64,000 bases of DNA from positions 97,148,122 through 97,212,121 of the forward strand of contig CM036618.1 of assembly GCA_020746105.1 (NCBI GenBank), written 5' to 3'. Position 1 is the first letter of the stretch. Each line of letters begins with the position of its first letter. This DNA comes from Trogon surrucura. Taxonomy: Eukaryota > Chordata > Aves > Trogoniformes > Trogonidae. Of this stretch, positions 23,953 through 37,200 are shown piece after piece. Both the position numbers and the translations under genes were made by a program. Under the pieces are notes generated by a model, which was given only the letters and a program-made list of their open reading frames with translations, was not told the origin of the DNA and ran no database searches.

Positions 23953-26579
23953 TGATTGTAAAAGTCAGGAATAGCCACCCAGTCCCAGTGTATCATCAGT
24001 ACCTCCCTTTTGTAACATTTTAGGGGATTTTGCTAATGACTCGTATACTATGACCTTGGTGAAGTCATTTGTAGCTGGCTCCGCAAAGGAGACATTGGTG
24101 TTCGGTGCTTCATTGTTAGTCCACCTCACGTTGAACAAGATCTTCAGCCTTGAGATGGGCACTGCAGCATTCCTGCACAAAAGCCTGCGTGTTGTTGAGG
24201 GCTGAAGGGCAAGATCCTCAAAAAGCAACGATCTGAGTGAGAAAGCTGTGTTAAGGTCTTAAAACTCAATGGCTGCTAGGTATCAAATTTTCAAGATGAA
24301 TGAAGAGGATGAACATGTCTTCAGTCAGACTTTCATCACGAACTACATTCTAGAGATAAAAGGCAGATCATTCTTATAGGAAAAAGGAATACATAATACG
24401 TGATACATAGGTTTTCTGATTAACTGAAGCATGTCTAAGTATTGACTACTGAAAAACAGCAGTTCATTTCAGAGCCGTTCTCAGAAGTTAATAATGATAT
24501 TCCTGTGAACTTTTATCAAGACTTAGAGTATTTGAGAATATTAAAGTAAGGCTGAACATTTAACAAGTTACTTTGCAGACCCACATGTAGGGCATTGCTC
24601 ACTGTTCACAAACATGGGGACAGTCATCAGCGTCATTCTTGCAGTCTTGCAAGATGATCCAAAATCCAGGGAAGGGTTTTCTCATGCTGATCAAGAATTA
24701 AAGGGAGATTCGGAATCACTGTTTGACGGCACTAACAGTAAAAACAATTGTCAGACACTGATTACCATATGGGGCATGTTTGTGCTATGTTTTGCGAATC
24801 TGTGCAAGAGAAACAGCTATTTCACAGCTTTGTTCTCACTTCTCCTTAGCACCTTGCAGTCTCCTAAAATTCTTGCTAAAACACAGAAGTATTTAATGCA
24901 TAGCTACTCAACAGAAAAATAGAAAAGGTGTTCTTTCTCACTGTTCACAGCATAATGCTGCTGTAATATTTTACTAGCTGGAATCTAGAATGACCTACTC
25001 ATCCCCACACAAGAAATCAAAACCAAGCCAGCTCACAGAAGACAAATTTCACAGAAGACAAACTTAACTACATATCCCCAAAGACACTCAGGCATTAGCC
25101 AGGTTTCAGTCAGAGCTGGATGACTACACATATTTGAGGATCCAGAGTCCTAATCCTTGCTCCTGAGGATTCTGTCAAATCAAAAGATTATATGGTTTAC
25201 TACCCAAAAGATGTTTTGATAAAAAAAAAAAAACAAAAGAACTCCAAAAAACAGGTCTCACCAGCCAGCATCCTCACTATGAACAGCCAGAAGACAAAAG
25301 ATTAATGTAATCTGCTCCTTCACTGTCCTCTATCCTTTCTGGCTGGCAGAATTAGGGTGCAAGCTAAAATTCCCAGCTGGCCTGGCAAGATAAGCATGTC
25401 ACATAGCAAAATCTGACTGTTAACATGAATTTGAATCAAAAGTTTATTTTCTATGGACATTTGGATTTTTCCTATTAGATTATTGTTTATTTAAATCCCA
25501 CTCTTTCCTCAGCATTTGTAGTTTGCATTTTTCACATGCAAATGTACTTTGAGACATAGTTGTGTGTGCCTCAATGACTGTAATCCTGTTGATCTGTCTT
25601 CTTGAGAAAACGTCATACAACAATCTCAATATGCCTTAATCTTTAGCAGAATTGGGATAATATATCATAACCCATAGGTGTCAAAATAAGAACAAGTTAA
25701 ATGGATAGTTTTATGTATTAAATGTTCAATGAATACCATATTTCCAGCCTAACTTTAATCCATGCTGAAAGTAGAACAATTATACGGAGAAAGTGTTTAC
25801 ACAAATAACAGCTGTATAGTCCAAAATATTGAGTACTGGTGGTGAAAGTTATATACTCACACACGTATACACACATAAACATAAAATGCCATGGAAAATT
25901 GTTTGAATGGATCCTGAGGAGAAAAAATCCCATATGAAAACTATGCTCTGTCTTGCAAATTAATAAATTTCTTCATTAAAGGGGTTCTTGTGTCAAATTC
26001 TTGTCTTAGCCTGCCCTGGTCATGCAGGTATCAAAAGTGTTATACACACAAAGACACACAGAGACAAGCCATCTCCTAGCAATCTGCATATGCAACGGGG
26101 TTTTTTTTTGATGATTTCTAACTCCAGCCTAACACCAACTTTCTCAGCAGTCTTGGACAAATCAGCTCAATTGTTCTTATTTATCTACTTTGCATAGTAT
26201 TGTGAGGGAAAACTAATGCTTATCTAGTGCTCACTGACCGAAGCATGCACTTGTGCTCCATACACTTTTACTGTTACTAGTACTACAATTTCCTCCCTCA
26301 ACCTGAGCATTGATTTTTCATTACAAATATAAAGGCAAGAATAAAGCCAGAGCATAAGGCACTTCACGGCAGAGCAGTCTTTATAAAATTGCATTTCACA
26401 GCAAGCATGTGACAGGCACACTTGTCAAAACGTGGCTAACCTATATATTCACCTCCAAACAATCTTAATGACCTTGCCATACATAGTCTTATACTGGAAA
26501 GGATTTGAATCTTTTAGTTATTTAAATAAACTAAACCTTTAAAAAAATCCATAGAATACCTCAAGGGAATTAAGGGGTG
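23953..26579. other. Intergenic DNA, one unexplained open block
   Basis: Mostly A+T-rich non-coding DNA. The exception is a minus-strand open block at 23965-24234, discussed in the findings. It has a plausible splice acceptor (CTTTCTCACTCAG on minus) at its upstream edge and no recognised family. A run of about 13 A lies at 25221-25233. Confidence 0.45.
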
Positions 26580-29432
26580 TTCCACCAAGGTGACATGGCT
26601 GACAGCTCAGCTGAAGTGCCTCTACATAAACGCATGCAGCATGGGCAACAAACAGAAGGAGTTAGAAATGTGCGTGTGGTCAAGGAGTTATGATCTGGCG
26701 GCAATTACAGAGACGTGGTGGGACAACTCAGATGGCTGGAATGTGGTCATGAATGGCTACATCCTTTCTAGGAAAGAGAGGCCAACAAGGCAAGGTGATG
26801 GAATTGCTCTTTACGTGAGAGAGCAACTGGAATGTATCAAGTTCTGTCCAGGAGAGGATGAGGAGCAAGTTGAGAATTTGTGGGTGAGAATTAAGGGGCA
26901 AGCTAGCATGGGTAATACTGTGGTGGGTGTCTATTACAGGCTACCTGATGAGAATGAGGAAGCTGATGAGGCCTTCTACAGGCAGCTGACAGCAGCCTCT
27001 CAATGACAGGCCCTGGTTGTCGTGGGGGATTTTAACTACCCAGATATTTGCTGGAAGGCCTACACAGCCAGCCAGCCACAGTCCAGGAGGTTCCTCCAGT
27101 GCATTGATGACAACTTCTTGATGCAAATGGTGGATGAGCTGACTATGAGAGAAGCGCTGCTGGATCTTATACTCACTGACAAAGACGGTCTGACTGAAGC
27201 AGTGAAGGTTGAGGGCAGCTGTGGCTGCAGCGACCGTGAGACGGTGGAGTTCAGGATATTGTGTGGTAGGAACAGAATACCAAGCAGGATCACAACCCTG
27301 GACTTCAGCAGGGACAACTTTGGCCTTTTCAAGCAACTGCTAGGGGAAACCCTATGGGACGAGGTACTAGAAGGTAAACGGGCCCAAGGTAGTTGTTTAA
27401 TATTCAGGGACCACTTCTTCCAAGCTCACGATCAGTGTATCCCAACAGGCAGGAAATGAAGAAAGAGAGCCAGGAGACCAGCATGGTTAACCAGGGAACA
27501 GCTGGGTAAACTCCAGGGGAAGAAGAGAGTCTATAGATCATGGAAGGAGGGGCTGGCCACCTGGGTGGAACATAAGACTGGTCAGAGCATATAGGAATGC
27601 AACTAGGACAGCTAAGGCCTCCTTGGAATTAAACATTGCAAGGGAGGTCAAGGACAACAGAAAAGGCTTCTTTAAATACACTTCAGATAACTAACACTCG
27701 AGGCCATGTAGGCCCACTGCTGGGTGAGGTGGGTGCCCTGGTAACAGAGGATCCAGAGAAGGCAGAGTTGCTGAATGTCTTCATTGCCTCTGTCTGTACT
27801 GTTGGAGACTGTCCTCAGCAGCCCCAGAGCCCTGAGGCCCCAGAGGAAGTTGGGATAAAGGAAGAGTTTGCCTTGGTTGAGGAGGACTGGGTTAGGGATC
27901 AATTAGGACACTTGAACATCCATAAATCCACGTGCCCTGATGGGAATCCATCCGTGGGAGCTGGAGGAAGTCATTGCTAGGCCACCCTCCATCATTTTTG
28001 GTAAATCGTGGGCAACAGGAGAGGTTCCTGAGGAGTGCAGGAAAGCGAATGTCACTCCAGTCTTCAAAAAGCGCAAGAAGGAGGACCCAGGTAACTACAG
28101 GCTGGTCAGCCTCACTTCCACCCATGGAAAGGTGATGGAACAACTTACCCTCAGGGCTGTCTCTGGGCATATCAAGGATATGAGGGTCATTAGGAGCAAT
28201 TAACATGGTTTTTCCAAGGGGAAAACCATGTTTGACCAACCTGATAGCCTTTTATGAAGACATAACCAGGTGGATAGATGATGGCAGTGCAGTGGACATG
28301 GTTTATCTGGATTTCAGTAAAGCATCTGACACTGTCTCCCACAGCATCCTTGTAGCTAAACCGAGGCAGTGTGGTCTGGATGCTCAGGTAGTGAGGTAGA
28401 TTGTGAAGTGGTTGAAGGAAAGAAGTCAAAGAGTTGTGGTCAATGGGACAGAGTCTAGCTGGAGCCTGTATCTAGTGAAGTCTCTCAGGGGTCAATACTG
28501 GGATCAGTACTATTCAATATATTCATCAATGACCTGGATGAGGGAACAGAGTGCACCATGAGCAAGTTTGCTGATGAGACTAAACTGGGAGGAGTGGCTG
28601 ACACACCAGAAGGCTGTGCTGCCATTCAGCAAGACCCAGACAGGCTGGAGAGTTGAGTGGGGAGAAATCTTATGAAATACAAGAAAGACAAGTGTAGAGT
28701 CTTGCACCTGGGAAAGACCAACCTCGTGTCTCAGTATAGGTTGGGGACTGATCTGTTGGAGAGCAGTGTTGGGGAAAGGGACCTGGGAGTCCTGATGGAC
28801 AGCAGGATGACCATGAGCCAGCAATGTGCCCTTGTGGCCAAGAAGGCCAATGGCATCCTGGGGTGGATTAGAAGGGGTGTGGCCAGTAGGTCGAGAGATG
28901 TTCTCCTCCCCTCTACTCTGCCCTGGTGAGGCCTGGAATATTGTGTCCAGTTCTGGGCCCCAGGTCCAGAGAGACAGGGAACTGCTTGAAAGAGTCCAGT
29001 GCTGAGCCACAAAGATGATGAAGGGAGTGGAACATCTCCCTTATGAGGAAAGGCTGAAGGAGCTGGGTCTCTTTAGCTTGGAGGAGACCAAGGGGTGACC
29101 TCATTAATGTTTATTAATATGTAAAGGGGGAGTGTCAGGAAGACGGAGCCAGGGTCTTCTCAATGATGTCCAGTGACAGGACAAGGGGCAACAGATACAA
29201 GCTGGAGCACAGGAGGTTCCACAAAAACACAAGGGATACCTCTTCCACTGTGAGGGTGACAGAGCACTGTAAAAGGCTGCCCAGGAAGGTTGTGGAGTCT
29301 CCGTCTCTGGGGACCTTCAAAAACCGCCTGGACACGTTCCTATGTGACCTACTGTAGGTGATCCTGCTTTGGCAGGGGAGTTGGACTAGATGATCTTTCG
29401 AAGTTCCTTCCAACTCCTAGCATTCTGTGAGT
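26580..29432 (+). mobile_element. Long decayed CR1 LINE with ORF2 endonuclease and reverse transcriptase
   Basis: About 2.85 kb covering most of CR1 ORF2 and the 3' end. The N-terminal apurinic-type endonuclease begins LKCLYINACSMGNKQKELE at about 26608 and includes AAITETWWDNS and, further on, VVGDFNYPDICW. The reverse transcriptase part has GNYRLVSLTS (about 28090), SKASDTVSHSIL (about 28316), [17 protein letters not shown] (about 28501) and the catalytic-box region FADETKLGG (about 28568), where the family usually has FADD. The C-terminal part matches the CR1 at 12029-12784. In-frame stops (for example the TGA at 27004 and the TGA at 27457) and frameshifts break the frame into at least six pieces. 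The copy is therefore dead, although it is longer than most CR1 insertions. ORF1 is absent. Confidence 0.95.
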
Positions 29433-32400
29433 CCGTAATATAGTAAATGCATTTGCCGGAAGTGCTTATGCTTAAGAAATTGCTAACACTGCTAAGTTCA
29501 GTCTGCATCTTTTGGTGCAAAGAGAAAGACAGAAAGGAAGAAGTAGTTTCTAGAGGTTTTCTATGAGAAAGCCAATCTGAAAACGTCTGCTTGATTAGGT
29601 AGTTATTTGGCCATCAATTCAGTGGTGCCTGAAAAATCTACTTGCTATTTATCACATGAATGTCGCAAGACAAAAAAAGAAAAGAGTGTGCCAGAAGTGT
29701 CTTTGTGAACCACATAAAGAAAGTAATGTTTACCAGCAATACCCACATGGAGAATAAGCCACTCAGCTCTTCCTTCAGTTTCTTGGCAGGATTTCAAACA
29801 AATTTTTCCAGGTCCTTTCAACACATCTGTTCCTGTTGCCCTTAAGTGAGTGATGTAAGCACTGCTTCTTAACAGAGAACTCACGTTTTCTGCAGGCATT
29901 AGCCAGACACAATGAACACATTTATACCTCATAAAAGTGAACTATGGCCCACACACATAAACATTGATGAAAAATCAGTTTCTGATGAATTTCAGATTAT
30001 AACTTCTTCTATAAAAGCAGAAGTCTGGAAGACCAACAGTCCAAAACCAAGTGGTCTTCAAAGGAGACACATTTATAATCTTTATTAAAAGAAACATTTG
30101 GATCTGCTATTTCTAGGGGCTGTCACCATGCCTTCTCAGACCAGTTCTGCTGATTGAGAGAGCAAACATATTTTTGCTTAATAGCAAACCTCAGATGTGA
30201 TGCAGCAACATGTTCATTCCCTCATGAGATTCAGGGTGAGTTTTCCTGTCACCAGTGTTCTGTTTTTCACCCTGCTACATTCTTTTTTTCTCTAAACCAG
30301 TGATCTGATAAGATACTATAAGCAAAAGAGATACCTGTTTGATGCCATGATGAACCAGCCCTCGCTGAGCAGATAGTTCTATTAAGCAACATCCCCAAAA
30401 CCAGTCTAGAATTCTCCAACATCCGAAGCAAATGACAGAAAGGGGCCTAATTTTAAGCCATATATACTTACAGGAGATCAGGAAGCCCAGTTTCAATTCC
30501 TTGTTTGAGGTTTGGGTTTTTTAAGACTGTTAGCCCCAGAATCTTCTGCTCAGCGTAGAGGCCCTATCACAAACTAAGTTTGGCTATACCAGATGGAAAG
30601 AGCCATAGCTCATGCTCTTGGCTTACCGTCTTTCAATGAATAATGAATCTGTCATGCTCAGGATTCTTTCTGTGTCTGGAAAACTTACAGCTTTGTATTA
30701 GGAAAATGCAGCAACATGGTTCATCACATTACTTCAAGCAGCTGCTTAATTCAATCTACGGGGTTTTTTAAATTTTTGCACATATCTCTTATGTTCACTG
30801 ATAGTACAAAGTCATTCTCGCCTGGAATTTATGGCAGTGAGATTGGCAGAGGGTCCTGGCATAAGCATCTCTGGGTAAAGAGATGCTCAGCTAGCACAGA
30901 ACTGGAATATTTGTGCAGTCTGATTCACTGTGGAGAGATGGGCTGATGACAGGAGTGACAGCAGAACAAGCATCTAGGTGCAACAGACTCCACCATCTAA
31001 AACCTGTACATCTCTTATTTTGCTAAATAAGAGATTTTGGTGCAAGTCTGAGCCATTCTCAAGAAAAATGGAATACAAAGTAGTCAGTGATATTGCTGTA
31101 TATAAGACAAAGCCTTTCTCGCTATCCTGATAAAGAAGGAATAGAATAAATCTAAGAGGGGGAAAAAACCCACCACAGTTCTACAAAAAAACAACTAAGA
31201 GAGTCCTAATGCCTCGGAAAGGTATCGCCAAATTACTATCCTGGACAGTCCTTTCTCCAGCTTCTGCACCACAAAGAAGAGGATTAAAATAAAAGAAAAA
31301 AAACCCAGCGTGGAAATATATGAGAACCCTGACACAACCACGACCCTTCAATAGTTCCCCTGTTCAGTTTTCATTTGACTGGCTACTACAGGCACAGTAA
31401 CATTTTTATAGCTAATCCATTCTTTTTTTCTAAATAATCTGCATCAAAATATTGCTTATACTTAGCTCAGTAATAGCTCTGGCCAATGAACATGCAGAAA
31501 CAGCAAGGACAGTATAGGAATTCAGCTATACTAAGAAAAATTCTAATCCTACTAAATTTGGCAGTACAAATCTCTTACGTAACCCATGATTTGGAGGACA
31601 GTCTGAACATCTGGCAACATTAATGTGGTATTCTGAGTACATTAAATTAAAATGCCAACTTTCCATTATAGATTTTCTTTTGTTTTTCACTGCACAATGT
31701 CTCAGGAAAGGCATCCCGTGCTAATAGAACATTTTTAGTATCGAAAAAAAATGCTTTTATATGACAATTCAATTATACTGAAGGTGTATAACTTTAAGCG
31801 CTGCTTTGTCAAGAGTGTCTTCAACAGCTGTGCATCTCAGAGGTACAGGAAAGGGCTTATGACATAAATTTAAAGCAATAGGTCTCCAAAAGAATTCTTG
31901 GAAAACGGGCTTTTCTGAAAGTTGACTGTTACATCAGTACGTTTTACAGATCTCAGGAACTGAAGCTCTCATGAGGCTAAGAAGATTTGAGCGCTACAGA
32001 TGGAAGATCCCAAGCATGATAAAGCAGTAGCACAACAAACCACTGTCCACTATTTAAAAAAAAAAAAACCACCACCACCTATAAACAAACAAGCAACAAA
32101 AAAACCCCCACAAAACGAAATCTTTCCTCCTTTTCCAAGAAAAATACATTCTGACACCCAAATGCGTCTGCCCACTAATAGGACACAGGTGCATAAAGGC
32201 TGTATTCACAAAATAATTACGAATGAAGGATCAAATTACTTAAATTGCTGTTTTTTTTAAATCTTCTTAAAAATGACGTAAGAGTTCATTCAGTGCCAAT
32301 ACTTACAGTGCAATAAGCATTCAATTCATACCAGGTATTCAAGAATTACAGTCATGCTTTTGAAATAGATGCTCTTGCAAGCTTTAGGAAAACAAGAAAT

Positions 32401-32990
32401 GAAGTTTTAGTCACACAATAGCAAAATCCAATCAGTCTTACAGAACATATCCATAAAGGTTGTTTGAGTTCAGAGAATATTGGAGAATCCGCCCCCTGAA
32501 AACACCACACACTCTGTTGACAAGCACTTTCTGCAAAACTTGAAGCCAGTTAGAGGCATCTTCTTTTTATCCACACAAAGTACGTGCCATACAGATGTAC
32601 GCTAATATTAGAACTCCTCAATGTGTTTAGAAACAAGTGGCCACCACGATGTGGAAATAACTTTGCAGGCTGCAAGCTAATTAATCCACGTATCTCCATT
32701 CAATTCTTAAGGTATGTAAAGCTTTTCAAAGGAAAAGCAGCAGCATTCCCCTCTTCTTTTTGGGGACCAAGCTTCTTAGTAAATTTAAAATGCTGACAAG
32801 AATTTTAGTAACTGCAGGATGTCAACAGTTTGGAACAGGAGACTGGTGAAAAATGCTCAGTAGTGGATAGTTAAGGGTAACAGGAAATGTCAGGCAACCC
32901 AACCCCCCTTTGAGGGCTACGTACAGTACAACTTACATGCACAACTACAGCATAACAATAGTTAAGTGCAAAGAGTAACTATAGTTCTAG
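29433..32990. other. Intergenic DNA downstream of CRIPT
   Basis: Non-coding, with A-rich simple sequence at 32054-32112 (A runs with CCACCACC and AAC units). I see no gene or clear repeat. Part of it could be an extended CRIPT 3' UTR if a distal poly(A) site is used. Confidence 0.5.
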
Positions 32991-32995
32991 TATTC

Positions 32996-34221
32996 TTTAT
33001 TTCCTCTAACACATAGAAAGAACAGTCATTTTTCAGTCTCCATTAGTCATGCAGTTGTTTCAGTAATAGATATGACAACAAAAGGAAACAGAGTATCTAT
33101 TCACAGGGAAATTCCCATTTATAGTTGTTTCCAAACAGTTGAAAGAAAGTTGCAAAAGCATAAGAGATTGCTGGAAGGAGTAAATACTTAAACAGGTCTC
33201 GCTAAAACCCCACCATGAACTAAGAAAACCATTCCCTTCCCTTAAAATGCATGTACAGTAAACACTTAGTACCCTCCACAACAGAAATTACTTTCTGATG
33301 TAGAAACTAACCAAAGGACAAAAGAAATGCAGAGCCACACTCAGCCTCTTGCATTCAGAGGCTCACTTCATGTCTTAGATCAAACCAACGCTTCAGAGAA
33401 GGCAGCCTGTCTTGATCTTTCAAATCTGCCATGTATATAAGCAATTACATCACAGAATTCAAGAGCCCATTTCAAACCCATTATTTAAAAGCCAGACTAA
33501 CTTAGGAAATGATGAGACTGAAACCTCGCATTAGAAACTGACGCTCATTATTTTATTGCCTTGGGCCACCAGATGCTGTATGTAAAGTCTACTTCGAAGC
33601 CAACAAGGGAATAGCTAATCAGTCTTACTGCCGAAGTAAGAACTGCCAAAGTAACACACTAGATTGCAGTAGTTTAAAAACATTGTGATTTAAACAACCT
33701 TCCTGTGGGCAGAAACAAAATTCGATAGCGCATTTGCATTAAAACCTGAAGAGCAATACTTCAAGGGGAGGACGTAACAGTTCAAAGCAAGAGTAACTGA
33801 ATACCTGTAAGCATAGAACTAAACGAAGACACTACTTCAACGAGGTGATACAAGCTCATAATGTAAACATCTATAAAACATTACTACCACACAAGCAGAA
33901 GACTCAATACACAGCAAAAGAATAAAAGTGGTAATCTCAATGATCTGTTACGATGGTAACATAATTTCAACCCATCCACTAGGATCTTCTCATTCACTTT
34001 AAACTGCACCAGTTGGTGCAAACCATTACCATTAAATATCAGTTAACAACAGTGCTAAAACAACAAAAATCAAATATTATGTACATTTCTAGGCAAACAA
34101 TCAGGCCGTCTTTAATGTAAATGTACTCTCTTCCAGAAGGTAATATTCACAATGATTTTAGAGAAAAGTTACTGTACAAAGACACAGAAATTAAAGTTCA
34201 TAGAAAGACCAGTCAATACAA
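32996..34221 (-). other. CRIPT: Probable CRIPT 3' UTR region
   Basis: Sequence following the CRIPT stop codon on the minus strand. Candidate poly(A) signals read on minus are ATTAAA at 34111-34116 (about 106 nt after the stop), AATAAA at 33552-33557 and AATAAA at 32996-33001. Which one is used cannot be told from sequence, so the 3' border is provisional. Confidence 0.5.
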
Positions 34222-37200
34222 TTAGACAGAAGTTTGCTTGTAGTTCTTCGTATCCAAGACCTTCTTGCCACACATTGAGCAGATGCCTGTAAGCACACAA
34301 AAGGTGTGTAAATTATTTTAAAAGCATTAAAGTCTTTCTCCAGAAACACAGTTGTGTTTTTGTTAAGATAATTTTAAAAACATTGTTTAAATAAGCTCTC
34401 ATTGACAATATACCTGTGTGTTTTCTCACCAGATATTGCAAACTCAGAAGTAATATTATAACTTCTAATACAAATTAGTATTTGCAGCATATGTGTAGTA
34501 CGGCCACCTTAAAAATAAGATCTATTTTGAACATCCTATGATTCACAACATTGCCTGAAGCCTCTGTAATTTGCTGGAATACTAGAAGAGAGCCAAGAAA
34601 AGCTCCCATCTGCCAAATACATTTAAAAAAAAAAAAAAAAAAAAAAAGGTGTATTAATAAGCCTGTAGCTAAACCAAGGCCTGAGATGGACAGAAAGTAG
34701 CTAGGCTAAAAAAATATAGTCACCAACAGACTGCTAAATGGATGATTAACACGCAGGGAGCTTCTGACAATTGAGAAAGGTGAGAAGAATACGGTTTCAG
34801 GGAACTAAGCTATTTATAGTCGTAGAAGTGAGAAAAAACAGACACCAAGAACACTTGAGAGCTGAAGCAAAGATGACCACTGACGTTCTAGAGGACTTTG
34901 ACAGAAACCCGAAGAGTGGCAAGTCAGAAGACTGGAGCTGCAAAAAGTACACAAGTTCAGCAGCAGCACAGGGTGAGGTTGGCTCAACGTTCCCCTCCTC
35001 TTCTAACGCAGGAAGGTACTAAATCTTTTGTCTGGTATGGCCTCACCTCATTTTGCAAGACCATTCAGGAGGAGAGAAAAAAATAAATAAATTCAAGTGG
35101 CAACTACTTCTGTCAACTGTCTCCAAATTGCATGCTTTCATATACTGACATCACGTGACTGGACATGTACCTAAGAGTCCACTAGGAAAAAGATTGGCAG
35201 GGAAAATGTTACCTGATTTACTTTGAAGAGCAAAATCCAGCCCACAGGCTGATCACTTCAGGTCTAAATTGAGGAGTAGCTAACCTCAGGTTGCCTCTCT
35301 ATTTCAGAGATACACAACAGCCAAAGCACTAAGCCATATGACTGTATTTGCTTCAAGAAAAATGCCACAACCACATCTCTGATGGTCAGAACTAGAATCT
35401 AAAGCACTTATGAGTTTTACAAAGAAACTCAATTCAAGGAGGACAATACACAAGCAGACAAAGATGAAACCCTGAAGCCCACTCAAGCCAGTCATAAGTT
35501 TTAAGAAAAAGAACAAAGTTCTACCATATGGGATTCAAGGAGCCATCTGGTGAGTATCTAGCAACTAGAAAAGGCAACCCTCCTACAGCAAGCTGCTAAG
35601 CCACCAACTCACTGACACAGTACACATTTATACAACAATTAAAGTAATTTCATAAACAGAATTTACTACTGGTTAGCTATAGCTCCTCATCTAACAATTG
35701 GTTCACCACATATCTGCGTGCTATGTTGATTCCTCAGTATTAATAATGCAACTGAGTTCACATTGCTTTCATTGACCTTCCAGAATTACAAGTTTCACCC
35801 CTTGCTTGCCTACTCAAAATCACCAGACTAGTTAGTGAAAGTTTTATATCCTTAAGGCTCTCCATCAAATTTGCTTGAAATTGATTTTTTTTCCCCCCTC
35901 AGGAATTTCTGAAGTTTTTAGCAATCCTCAAGACTTATCCTGACAAACAGAAATCTTCCATGTACAAGCAGAATTTCAGTCATTCATAAAGTCAGTCTAA
36001 AGTACAGTCACTCTAAAATACAGACAGATTTTAATATATTATGTACTGCACAGTGCAGCATCTTGCTTTCAAGGGATGATGATTATATCCATTTTCATTT
36101 TTCAGTTTCACCTTAAGCCAAGCTTGACTTACAACGCATCAAGCATGTCCAAAACTGCACCGGAAACTCCTTTTAGAGAAATCAACCTTTCAGTGACTTA
36201 TGTTCGACCACTGAATGCGTAAGAATATGTGCAGCCACAATCATGAGCATGATCTGCCTTCAGAGACATTTTCTTAATTGCTTTAACAATTCAATTTTTT
36301 TCTCTTTGCCTTTTATTACCCAGGTGTTCTGCTTTTGTTAAGCCAGCTTATCACTTTACCAAGATCAGAAGTTGGATTTTTGGCTGGTTTGTGTTTTTTT
36401 TGCGGGGGCAGTGAATCAGTCTGGGGTGGGGAGCAGAAAAGGGACTGCAAGAAGCAACTGAGTTTTAGAAAAACTATCTAAAAAAAATAAATAAAAATAA
36501 AAAATCAAACTTGCTAGATGACAGGTTTCTATGCAATTGCCAGGATTAAGCTTACAGTTATTCTTCCAATTCTACTGCTTTAGGTATCAGAAACATTCTA
36601 AAAGAAGCAGAACCATTGGCTGGAAAGGATCTCCAGCAGTTTCTAGTCTTGTCCCTGCCCCATTCAAAACAGGGACAATTTGTAGGAGGCTGGCTCAGGG
36701 TTTTTCAAGTCAAGTTCTGAATACCTCCCACAAAGGTTCTGCAACCTCTGTGGGTCCCTGTTAGTAAAATATTTCACCACCCTCACAGTGAAAATTGCTT
36801 TCCTTGTAGGTAATTAGAACTTTCCACATTCCAACCTGTGCACATTGTCTCTTAGCCTCTTACCACACACCTCAGAAGAGTCCAATTCCCTGTTCTCTAA
36901 ATCTTCCCATTAGTAGTTGTGAAGATAGCAATTAAACCCCATCGTAGCCTTCTCTTTGTAAGGCAAAACAATTCAAGAGTTCCACTCGCCATCTAATTTC
37001 AAACCAAACTGGGGTAACTTGGCACTTGGTGAAACTCACCTTTTTTATAGGCACATCCTTGACAATAGTGAGAGCCTGGCTGATGGACAGAACTCTTACA
37101 GATCCGACATATTGCAAATTTGTTCTTTCCGTAAGGATCAAACCTGGGGAAAAAGAAAAACATTTTATTTATACACTGTGAAATAAAAGCATTTCATCTA

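Noticed and set aside
28510..29010. 166-codon minus open frame
   Set aside because: Antisense shadow of the plus-strand CR1.
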